A stretch of 62,889 nt of DNA, from positions 1 through 62,889 of the forward strand of contig JAHJMN010000101.1 in assembly GCA_018821305.1 (NCBI GenBank), in the 5' to 3' direction. The translations under genes were made by a program, and so were the position numbers. Numbering within the stretch: the stretch's first letter is position 1; every line of letters starts with the position of its first letter. Source of the DNA: Myxococcota bacterium. GTDB taxonomy: Bacteria; Myxococcota_A; Polyangia; HGW-17. Shown piece after piece: positions 26,710 through 34,033 of the stretch. Under the pieces are notes generated by a model that was given only the letters and a program-made list of their open reading frames with translations, was not told where the DNA came from and ran no database searches.

Positions 26710-27996
26710 ATGACAACTCCAAAAACCCCGGTTATGCTCACCACAAGTGGCAAACTTGAAGATGCTCTGGCTCTCAGTGCGGCCATCCTTAAGGCAAATC
26801 CAGGGAAGCCGGTTTGTCATCTGGATTTTATGAGTTCTCTAGCACTCTTAAAACCAGGCAGACTGAATCTTTCCCACGCAGGAAAACTTCTCAAATATTT
26901 TTGTCAAACAGGGGATTTTCCGTCGGCACTTGAGTGCTTTGCGTTTATGGGACTCGCTCCCGGTACCATTGAAGATGAACTTCTTAAAGTCTTTTTAAAA
27001 GCATTTGGAAGTGATGCTCCAGAAACTTCGCGTCCTCCTGCCCCAAAGGATGCTGCTTTAGCGTCATCGCCCCTGAGTTACAGAAATGCTGAAGATCTTG
27101 TCACGCAATCTGAGAACATTTGGGACGAAGCCATAAAATCAATTTTTATGCCTCCACCGATACCCGGAAAGAAAATGCCTCTTTTTAAAGCTATGAGCCC
27201 CGAAAGCCTTGCTCTGGTTCTTCGAAAAGGGAAAATTCGGCTCTTTACGCCGGGTGATGTGGTATTGAAACAGGGCAATACGGACAGTTCGTTTTTTATC
27301 CTGATTCGAGGGGTCATTGAAGTTATTCGTGAGCAGGAAAACTCGGAAATTCGATTGGGCTTTCTTCGCAGTGGATCATTTTTTGGAGAAATGGCCCTTG
27401 TGACTTCAGCTCCGCGGTCCGCTACCACCCGCTGCACTGAGCCATCTTATATATTTGAAATCGAATGGTCTCTTCTGAATGAAATTCTTGGAAAAGATCC
27501 TGCATTAGCGACTGAACTTGCGGAATATACTCGTTTTCGTCTTCTCAAGAGCCTGATGGCTACTTCAGTTCTTTTCCGTACACTCCCTTCGGAAGCGAAA
27601 GTAGAACTGATGGCTGCCTTCAAGCCTTTAATGATTGATGCAGAAAGTGTGGTAATTTCAGAAGGGAAGCCTTCTCCCGGACTGTTTCTCGTCGCAAGTG
27701 GTGAAATGCTTGTGGTGAGCGGAAAAGGAAGTGATGAAACTCTTCTTTCTACTCTTAAAGCGGGAGACGTCTTCGGGGAAATTTCGCTGATCCGTGAAGG
27801 TGACGCTAAAGCCACTGTAAAATGTGGGGGAGATGACGCTGTTTTACTTGAACTTTCCAGAGAAGACTTTCAGGATCTGGCCGTGCGTTTTCCGGAACTT
27901 CTGAGTCATGTATATCAGGTAGCTATTGAGCGCACTCGAATGAACGAAAAAATTAATCAGGCTCAGGCACTACCCGCTGATGATCTTCTGCTCTGA
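26710..27996 (+). CDS. Protein with two cyclic-nucleotide-binding-type domains
   Basis: 428 residues from the ATG at 26710, which has GGAG at 26700-26703; an upstream in-frame start would overlap the previous gene. A helical, TPR-like N-terminal part (about 1-150) is followed by two cNMP-binding beta-roll domains. The first has FTPGDVVLKQGNTDSSFFIL, GSFFGEMALVTSAPRSATTR; the second has SEGKPSPGLFLVASGEM and AGDVFGEISLIREGDAKATV. Both keep the FGE-phosphate-cassette shape, and the first keeps the R-A/S-A segment best. There is no DNA-binding domain, so it is not a CRP-type regulator. It is probably a cytoplasmic effector or scaffold responding to cAMP/cGMP. Confidence 0.83.
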   Translation: MTTPKTPVMLTTSGKLEDALALSAAILKANPGKPVCHLDFMSSLALLKPGRLNLSHAGKLLKYFCQTGDFPSALECFAFMGLAPGTIEDELLKVFLKAFGSDAPETSRPPAPKDAALASSPLSYRNAEDLVTQSENIWDEAIKSIFMPPPIPGKKMPLFKAMSPESLALVLRKGKIRLFTPGDVVLKQGNTDSSFFILIRGVIEVIREQENSEIRLGFLRSGSFFGEMALVTSAPRSATTRCTEPSYIFEIEWSLLNEILGKDPALATELAEYTRFRLLKSLMATSVLFRTLPSEAKVELMAAFKPLMIDAESVVISEGKPSPGLFLVASGEMLVVSGKGSDETLLSTLKAGDVFGEISLIREGDAKATVKCGGDDAVLLELSREDFQDLAVRFPELLSHVYQVAIERTRMNEKINQAQALPADDLLL

Positions 27997-28010
27997 AGCG
28001 TGGAGGAAGT

Positions 28011-28889
28011 ATGAAATTAATTAATATTATAATATTTTTAATGTGCTTGAATTTTGTATTTGAAAGTCAAGCCCAGACTAATACGGAAATTGTGGTTCCA
28101 CCAACTCCCGTCGTAAAACCCGATGGTAAAGACAAAGTGAATACTGATGGCAAAGACAAAGTGAATGCCGTGGATAAAAAGGTGGTGGACAATAAAGGCA
28201 CTGCGGACACTACTTTAAGTACAGAAAAAAAAGACCCAAAAGTTTCAACCCCGGAAAAGACAGAACCGACGAAATCTAAACCGGTTTCCGAAGTCAAAAC
28301 CGAAGAAACGATCAAACGTAAAGTGGTTTACAAGGATGTTCTACCGGGTTTTAAAGCACCTCCGAAGCTACGCCTGAGTGCTCGAGGTCCAAATGCAATC
28401 AGTGGCGGAGTTGGCCTTGTCAGTGGTCTTACAGACAGTTCAACCGGTGGTTTTGCCCTCGGGTTTACTTACAATTACATGCTTGGAAAGTATATGTGGG
28501 CTGATTTTCACGTAGGTTTTAACTTTGGTGGTGACTGTAAAGCTCCATCAGGTGATGATAAACCATGGAATTGCAGTGGTCTTTCCGGTTTCGGTACTGA
28601 TCTTTTGGTTGGCATAACATACCGTTTTCTATCCTGGCCCAATTGGGAAATTCCTCTGAACCCATATGCACGCATTCTTACAGGAATTTCATTTATTGTT
28701 GGTGATGGACCAAACGATGGGGCCGCCCTTGTTGTTAAGACTGCAGGTGGTCTTCGCTACAGTTTTACAGAGGAATTTGCCGTAAGTGGTGAACTTGGTC
28801 TTAAAGTAGGTCCTGCATTCCGGTATGATTATGGTGCCGGCGCCTTCATATCAATAGATTTCCTTGTAAGCGCTGAATATTCTTTCTGA
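28011..28889 (+). CDS. Outer-membrane beta-barrel protein with Lys/Asp-rich N-terminal linker
   Basis: 292 residues. The signal peptide ends at SQAQ. A low-complexity stretch contains K-P-D-G-K-D-K-V-N repeated and many Lys/Thr/Glu. From about residue 115 the sequence alternates as in a small beta-barrel (GGFALGFTYNYMLGKYMWADFHVGFNFGG and a later YARILTGISFIVG), ending in SAEYSF with the C-terminal aromatic typical of BAM substrates. GGAGG precedes the ATG. It ends the cluster headed by the PEGA kinase, suggesting an envelope-spanning assembly, but the function is unknown. Confidence 0.7.
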   Translation: MKLINIIIFLMCLNFVFESQAQTNTEIVVPPTPVVKPDGKDKVNTDGKDKVNAVDKKVVDNKGTADTTLSTEKKDPKVSTPEKTEPTKSKPVSEVKTEETIKRKVVYKDVLPGFKAPPKLRLSARGPNAISGGVGLVSGLTDSSTGGFALGFTYNYMLGKYMWADFHVGFNFGGDCKAPSGDDKPWNCSGLSGFGTDLLVGITYRFLSWPNWEIPLNPYARILTGISFIVGDGPNDGAALVVKTAGGLRYSFTEEFAVSGELGLKVGPAFRYDYGAGAFISIDFLVSAEYSF

Positions 28890-28893
28890 TTTC

Positions 28894-30135
28894 ATGAAAA
28901 AAGTTTCATTTTACACTCTCGGATGTCGGGTAAATCAGTACGAAACCCGCAAAATAATGGAGAAACTTCCTCTATCCATAGAGATTGTCCCTTTCGGGCA
29001 GGACTGCGACCTTACAGTTATTAACAGTTGCATTGTGACAAAGCAGGCGGAACGGGAAAGCCGTCAGTACATAAGTCGAGCACGGCGTCACACTCATGGG
29101 GATGTTATTTTAACAGGTTGCTATGTGGAAGTAGACTTTGAACCATTTGATGATCCCCACCTTGTGATCTGCGCCGGTCAGGATAAAGCTAAAATTGCGA
29201 AAATAATTTGCGATAAACTTGGTGTTTCCGGCGATGGGAGAGGTTTTGCTCTACTCCAGACGGTGGCCAGACCTTCCCTTCTTGTGCAAACCGGGTGTAA
29301 TAAAAAATGTACTTATTGCATAATCCATACGGCTCGTGGACCTGCCGTAAGCCGCAACACCGACGATATTATCAGTGAAATGAAGGATATCTTCCGATGT
29401 GGTGTGGATGAAATAGTTCTGACGGGTATAAATATAGGATCATGGGGGTCTGATCTGCCAGGTAAACCGCCGGTATCAGTACTTTTAAAAGCAATGCTTG
29501 ATGAAGTACCTGATAAGAAGCGACTCAGGATGGGAAGTATTGAACCGGAATATGTTACGGCAGATCTGATTGATATATATCAAAGTGACAAGCTTGCTCC
29601 TCATATTCATCTTCCTTTTCAGTCCCTTGCAGACCCGGTTCTCAGAGCAATGGGAAGGCCAAATACAGTTTCTGAGTATATTGAAACCGTTAGAGAACTC
29701 AGAAAGGTCAGAGATATTTCCGTTGGCGGAGATATCATTTCAGGGTTTCCCGGTGAAACTCCTCAGGACCACGCCCAGTGCATGGAAAATCTGGAAATTA
29801 TAATGCCATCCTACCTCCATGTATTTCCCTATTCACCCAGACAGGGAACTCTGGCAGCGGAAATGGGCGGATATAACCATCAAATAGCCCGGGAAAGGGC
29901 ACTGGAAGTCAGACAGATGGCTTCTTTAATGAAAAGCCGATATCTGGAATCACTAACGGGAAAAACCCTTCTTGTGGTTTCAGAGAGGTCCCTTGGTGAA
30001 GGTCATTTTCAGGGAACAAGTGGAGAATTTGTTTCAGTTTCATTTGAATGCCCGGAAATGATACCGCCAGGAAAAATTGTGCCAGTGTTTATTGAAAAAA
30101 CTGAGGACGGGATTCTCCGGGGAAGAGTAATCTGA
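28894..30135 (+). CDS. mtaB: tRNA t6A37 methylthiotransferase MtaB
   Basis: 413 residues. The N-terminal UPF0004 domain has TLGCRVNQYET, NSCIVT and LTGCYVE, the three Cys of the auxiliary 4Fe-4S cluster. The radical SAM domain has CNKKCTYCIIHTARGP with C-x3-C-x2-C. A short TRAM-like C-terminal domain follows (GKTLLVVSERS to the end). MtaB adds a methylthio group to t6A at position 37 of tRNA. LGCRVNQYE separates MtaB from MiaB and RimO, which read differently at this point. It begins four bases after the barrel gene and its stop overlaps the next start. Confidence 0.92.
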   Translation: MKKVSFYTLGCRVNQYETRKIMEKLPLSIEIVPFGQDCDLTVINSCIVTKQAERESRQYISRARRHTHGDVILTGCYVEVDFEPFDDPHLVICAGQDKAKIAKIICDKLGVSGDGRGFALLQTVARPSLLVQTGCNKKCTYCIIHTARGPAVSRNTDDIISEMKDIFRCGVDEIVLTGINIGSWGSDLPGKPPVSVLLKAMLDEVPDKKRLRMGSIEPEYVTADLIDIYQSDKLAPHIHLPFQSLADPVLRAMGRPNTVSEYIETVRELRKVRDISVGGDIISGFPGETPQDHAQCMENLEIIMPSYLHVFPYSPRQGTLAAEMGGYNHQIARERALEVRQMASLMKSRYLESLTGKTLLVVSERSLGEGHFQGTSGEFVSVSFECPEMIPPGKIVPVFIEKTEDGILRGRVI

Positions 30136-30803
30136 TGAGAAGTTCCGATTATTTTCCGGCAGGGAGCGTTTTAAAAAAAACCGAAGAATGGATGGAATAT
30201 CTTAGATCGAATGCAAGAATCCGCCACAGGATCCCCTTTAAAACTGACGATCTGGCACTTTTAGTCATTGATGCCCAGAAGGCTTTTCTTTCTCCCGTTG
30301 GATCAGCATTTTTAGCGTCTTCGACGGTTATCAAGATGATTTCTCAGTATGTTGATTTCGCGCAGAAACAAGGGATTCCCATAATATTTACCAGACATGC
30401 TCATGATTCGAGTGACGACGGTGGTATGATGAGTCGTTTTTACAACGGTTTGATTCGCGAAGGCAGTACTGATTCAGAGTTGCTGGACATTTTTTCTGGA
30501 ATTGAATCCTGTAAAACGATCAAAAAAAAATCTTATGATGCCTTTCGAAATACAGAACTGCTTGAATACCTGACTAAAAAAAGCATTAAACGACTTCTTG
30601 TGTGCGGAGTTGTGACCCATCTTTGCGTGGAAACCACCTGCAGAAGTGCTTTCATGGAAGGATTTGAAGTTTTTATTGCTGTTGATGGATGTGCTTCCTA
30701 CACGGAGACTCTCCATCTCGCGTCCCTTTTATCTTTGTGCGATGCTGCAGCGATTCCTGTTTCGCAAGAATCAGTAACTGGAGGTTCAGATTGTTTGACG
30801 TAA
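30135..30803 (+). CDS. Isochorismatase-family cysteine hydrolase
   Basis: 222 residues. The Rossmann-like fold has LALLVIDAQKAF (catalytic Asp46), TRHAH, a Lys-rich KKKSYDAF segment that matches the catalytic Lys region, and VCGVVTHLCVETTCRSAF with the nucleophile Cys. FVDGCAS and CDAAAI close the fold. Family members hydrolyse isochorismate, nicotinamide and other amides, and the substrate cannot be chosen here. The start overlaps the mtaB stop by one base, and the end overlaps the flavoprotein gene, so it belongs to a dense operon. Confidence 0.87.
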   Translation: MRSSDYFPAGSVLKKTEEWMEYLRSNARIRHRIPFKTDDLALLVIDAQKAFLSPVGSAFLASSTVIKMISQYVDFAQKQGIPIIFTRHAHDSSDDGGMMSRFYNGLIREGSTDSELLDIFSGIESCKTIKKKSYDAFRNTELLEYLTKKSIKRLLVCGVVTHLCVETTCRSAFMEGFEVFIAVDGCASYTETLHLASLLSLCDAAAIPVSQESVTGGSDCLT

Positions 30804-31645
30804 TTATAATTGGAGCGGGAGTTGCGGGTATCAGTTGTGCTGTTCAGTTGAAAAGACTCGGCCTTAAACCGCTAATTATAGAGAAATCAGGTTTTGTTGG
30901 TGGATTGATTCGAAATGCAGGATTTATTGAAAATTATCCAGGTCTTAAAGCACCTGTTAATGGACTTGAATTTGCCGCACGACTGGAAAAAATGATCGAA
31001 AATTTTGCACTTGATCTGGTTTTCACGGAAGTTATTTCGTTCACTGAAACCTCGCAGGAAGTCACTATTTTAACTTCAGAAGGTCCCTTCGTTGCACCCT
31101 GGGCTGTTTTTGCTGCAGGTACAAGTCCTAAACCCCCTCCTGTAGAGTTTTCCGGGGTAAGTTGTATATTTGAACCAGTTAAACTTAAAGGCAGTAGTGG
31201 GGATCGCCTGGCCATTTTGGGAAGTGGTGAGGCCGGTTGTGACTATGCTATTTCGCTTTCAGAAAAAGGGTTTGATGTTACGATGTTGGTTCGTCGTGAT
31301 ATCCTGACTGCTCGTGGAGTTCTGAAAGATCGCGTCTATGCTTCGGAAAAAATAAAAGTAATTCACAATTTCTCCATTCTAAAGGGGTATGAAGAAGGTG
31401 TTTTAAAGTATATTTCTGGTGAAACTCCGGGCCTGTCTTTGCTACTTGAATTTCAACACATAATTCTGGCTCTGGGTCGAACAGGAGAAGGGGAAAAGTA
31501 TGGATTAAAAAGTATTAAAGGAGTTGAGACGAACTTCAAAAGGATATACATTGCCGGTGATGCAGCTCGAGGAAGTCTGGGTCAACTTGCGATGGCGGCG
31601 GGAGATGGAATCCGCTGCGCTCAGATAATTGCGGAAATGCTTTGA
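30791..31645 (+). CDS. Thioredoxin-reductase-like FAD/NAD(P) oxidoreductase without CxxC
   Basis: 284 residues from a TTG at 30791, which has GGAGG at 30780-30784; the longer frame overlaps the upstream gene and lacks a ribosome site. The FAD-binding motif is DVIIIGAGVAGISCA, the NAD(P) motif is LAILGSGEAGCDYAISL, and the C-terminal FAD motif is IYIAGDAARGSLGQLAMAAGDG. The place where thioredoxin reductase has C-x-x-C shows no such motif, so electrons go to something other than thioredoxin, for example ferredoxin. It overlaps the hydrolase gene by 13 bases and is followed immediately by a radical SAM gene that needs a reductant. Confidence 0.84.
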   Translation: MFDVIIIGAGVAGISCAVQLKRLGLKPLIIEKSGFVGGLIRNAGFIENYPGLKAPVNGLEFAARLEKMIENFALDLVFTEVISFTETSQEVTILTSEGPFVAPWAVFAAGTSPKPPPVEFSGVSCIFEPVKLKGSSGDRLAILGSGEAGCDYAISLSEKGFDVTMLVRRDILTARGVLKDRVYASEKIKVIHNFSILKGYEEGVLKYISGETPGLSLLLEFQHIILALGRTGEGEKYGLKSIKGVETNFKRIYIAGDAARGSLGQLAMAAGDGIRCAQIIAEML

Positions 31646-31646
31646 A

Positions 31647-32555
31647 ATGGAAGTTATATTTGAACACGGTAATGAAGAAATAGCTAAAGTATACGCCCTG
31701 AGGATGGACGACGGCAGTGCGGTGGAATGTGTTGAATCTGTGCAGCCACCCATCAGTCGAGACAAAAAATGGGTACTCATAATTTCTACTTTAAAAGGTT
31801 GCCCTGTTAAATGCAGTATCTGTGATGCTGGTTTATATTACCGGGGGAAGCTCTCCTGGAAAGAAATGCTTGCTCAGATTGACTTTATGGTTAGTCGTCG
31901 CTATCCAGATCGTCGAGTTCCAGCGGAAAAATTTAAAATTCAATTTGCTCGCATGGGTGATCCGGCCTTCAATGATGACGTTCCCTTACTGTTAGAAAAA
32001 CTTCCGGATTTATTTAATGCTCCCGGGCTCATGCCTTCCGTAAGTACTATTGCCCCGGCCTCCTGCGGTTTGTGGATTGAAAACCTGAAACGTGCAGTCC
32101 ATGAAAATTATTCACCGGGGCAGTTTCAGATGCAATTTTCTATACACACTACGGATTTTGAAAAACGGCGGGAGCTTATACATGCAAAAACATTGACGTT
32201 TTCTGAAATGGCAATTGCAGGAGAAAGTATTTTCCGGGAAGGAGACCGCAAAATTACTCTTAATTTCGCTGCGGTAAAAGGCTATCCCCTTGATGGCCTT
32301 GAACTTCGAAAGTATTTCAATCCGGAAAAATTTCTCGTTAAACTGACTCCGGTAAATCCCACAAGAAACATGATGAATAATGGGCTTTGCTCACTGATTG
32401 ATCCCGATGATCCCAAATCCAATGAGGAAATTGTTCAGTCTCTCTCAAGGGAAGGTTGGGAAGTGATTCTTAGCATCGGTGAATTGGAAGAAAACCAGAT
32501 TGGCTCCAACTGCGGTATGTATGCCATTTGTGATGAAACTAAGGATAAACTATGA
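31647..32555 (+). CDS. RlmN/Cfr-like radical SAM protein
   Basis: 302 residues from the ATG at 31647. The radical SAM cluster motif GCPVKCSIC gives C-x3-C-x2-C at residues 52, 56 and 59. Near the C-terminus IGSNCGMYA sits where RlmN and Cfr carry the methylated catalytic Cys (A-C-G). FSIHTTDFEKRRELIHAK matches the S-x-H-A/T... region. It lacks the N-terminal helix-hairpin-like domain of RlmN, being about 60-80 residues shorter. A methyltransferase acting on RNA is likely, but the substrate is unknown. It lies between the flavoprotein and the class D beta-lactamase with one-base or four-base contacts. Confidence 0.78.
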   Translation: MEVIFEHGNEEIAKVYALRMDDGSAVECVESVQPPISRDKKWVLIISTLKGCPVKCSICDAGLYYRGKLSWKEMLAQIDFMVSRRYPDRRVPAEKFKIQFARMGDPAFNDDVPLLLEKLPDLFNAPGLMPSVSTIAPASCGLWIENLKRAVHENYSPGQFQMQFSIHTTDFEKRRELIHAKTLTFSEMAIAGESIFREGDRKITLNFAAVKGYPLDGLELRKYFNPEKFLVKLTPVNPTRNMMNNGLCSLIDPDDPKSNEEIVQSLSREGWEVILSIGELEENQIGSNCGMYAICDETKDKL

Positions 32556-33331
32556 AAATTCTGTCCCTCTTCTTTATATTAATGTTAATCGGGTGTGCAT
32601 CTACTACACAGGATGCTGATTTTTCGAAAATATTTAAAGAAAAAGGTTATGATGGAGCATTTATTTTATATAATGCTCAAAGTGGAAAATATTCTTTTCA
32701 TAACGAAAAGTATGTGAAGATTCGTCAGACTCCGGCATCTACCTTCAAGTATTTGAACAGCCTCATCGCCCTTGAAACAAAAGTAATAGTCGATGAAAAA
32801 GAAATGATAAAATGGGATGGAAAAAAGCATTCCTATGAAAACTGGAATCAGAATCTGGATCTCACCCGAGCGTTTACCTTCAGCGCCGTATGGTTCTATC
32901 AGGAACTTGCAAGGCGTATTGGTAAAGAGCGAATGCAAAAATACATTGATGCCGTCGGCTATGGTAATCGCAATACCGGGACAAAAATAGATACTTTCTG
33001 GCTTGATGGATCTATTAAGATATCGCCAATGGAACAAATGGATTTTATTCGTCGCCTTGCGGATGGCAAACTTCCCTTTTCGGAAAAAACCATGCAAACC
33101 GTACGAAATATCTCCATTGTTCATAAAGAGGGTGATGCGGTAGTTCATGCGAAAACCGGTCTGGCTCTCAGGCAAAAGGATGTTATCGGCTGGTATGCAG
33201 GCTGGGTTCAGAAAGGTAACAAAAAGTGGTTTTTTGTCCTGATGATAAAGGAAAAAGGAAGACCGAAAAATATTTTTGGAGACCGAAAAGAAATAACTTT
33301 TTCAATACTCAGAAATAAGGGAATTCTCTGA
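32552..33331 (+). CDS. Class D (OXA-type) beta-lactamase-like lipoprotein
   Basis: 259 residues with a lipobox LIGC (Cys15). All class D motifs are visible: S63-T-F-K66 in PASTFKYLNSLIALE, S111-A-V in FTFSAVWFYQEL, Y137-G-N139, W150-L-D-G-S-I-K-I-S-P, K201-T-G, and GWYAGW. These residues support acylation by Ser63 and carbamylation of Lys66. Its length is that of OXA enzymes. It would hydrolyse penicillins or related beta-lactams, or act as a penicillin sensor, at the inner or outer membrane. Translation is coupled to the radical SAM gene (ATGA overlap). It has no integron or IS context, so it looks like an intrinsic gene. Confidence 0.92.
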   Translation: MKILSLFFILMLIGCASTTQDADFSKIFKEKGYDGAFILYNAQSGKYSFHNEKYVKIRQTPASTFKYLNSLIALETKVIVDEKEMIKWDGKKHSYENWNQNLDLTRAFTFSAVWFYQELARRIGKERMQKYIDAVGYGNRNTGTKIDTFWLDGSIKISPMEQMDFIRRLADGKLPFSEKTMQTVRNISIVHKEGDAVVHAKTGLALRQKDVIGWYAGWVQKGNKKWFFVLMIKEKGRPKNIFGDRKEITFSILRNKGIL

Positions 33332-33335
33332 TAAT

Positions 33336-33692
33336 TCAGGCTTCCATTGTCTCTTTGACTTTATTGAGGACCTCCCGCACAAAAGCACACTCACAAAACA
33401 TATCACAGCGTTCAAGATTATCCTGATCGAGGCAATAACCGGGGCAGCCAGGCTCCTTAGTTTTTCGTTCGGAGTATTTAGGGCCATCGTACATATCCAG
33501 AAAACTCACCGCTTCAAGAACTAAAGTAGATCCGCAATCGGCTTTATTGTATGTAAAAAAGAAAAGACCGTACTCAAGTTTTTCAAAATCAGCGCTGTAG
33601 CCGTTAAGGTTCAGTGATTTATCCTTGAGAAAATCCTCCCTCACGGGCCATATATATCCGCACATTGGGCATTTTTTGAATTCATTTTCCAT
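33336..33692 (-). CDS. Cys-rich protein with zinc-ribbon start, unknown function
   Basis: 118 residues. An N-terminal CPMCGYIWP half zinc ribbon is followed by a middle domain with no recognised motif and a C-terminal half with five more cysteines (GCPGYC, RCDMFC, CEC). The ATG has GGAG upstream. It is convergent with the beta-lactamase gene, only four bases apart. I do not recognise the family. Metal binding by the Cys pairs is likely; no functional claim is made. Confidence 0.65.
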   Translation of the reverse strand: MENEFKKCPMCGYIWPVREDFLKDKSLNLNGYSADFEKLEYGLFFFTYNKADCGSTLVLEAVSFLDMYDGPKYSERKTKEPGCPGYCLDQDNLERCDMFCECAFVREVLNKVKETMEA

Positions 33693-33753
33693 GATTATTT
33701 CTCCAGAAAATATTATCGGTGAGGATTGTGGGAAATTTAGAATTATCTATTCC

Positions 33754-33956
33754 GCTTTCGGAGTAATACGATTGTGACTCGTTTTAAACAAATGCTTCAG
33801 GAATGAGCCCCCTGTTTTCCCCTTGCATTTTTGCAAAGCAAAAATTGCCTCCCTGTCACTGCTACTGATTTCCCGTTTATCTGAAATTTTTTAACAGGGA
33901 CTCAGATAGTCAGGTAAACAGGTAACAGGGTCAGGTCATAAACATCTAATATCAAT
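33754..33956 (+). repeat. Family C modular intergenic repeat, copy C3
   Basis: Starts GCTTTCGGAGTAATACGATT and ends AACATCTAATATCAATG. The mid-segment is the GCATTTTTGC...GCAAAAATTGCC hairpin type, not the GCATTCCGC type seen in C2 and C5. Bases 33794-33856 are identical to 38990-39052 in copy C4. The right half has CAGG words at 6-8 base spacing (CAGATAGTCAGGTAAACAGG, then TAACAGGGTCAGGTCA). It lies between the starts of a divergent unknown gene and the 3' end of a kinase gene. Confidence 0.85.
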
Positions 33957-34033
33957 GTAAAATTACAAAAACTTGAAGAAAATACTTACTTTTTAGATTT
34001 CGATATTTTTACTCGAAAGCGGTCTAAGGAAAT

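Noticed and set aside
30689-30790. N-terminal extension of the flavoprotein
   Set aside because: The extension lies inside the preceding hydrolase gene, has no ribosome site, and the FAD motif starts right after the TTG at 30791.
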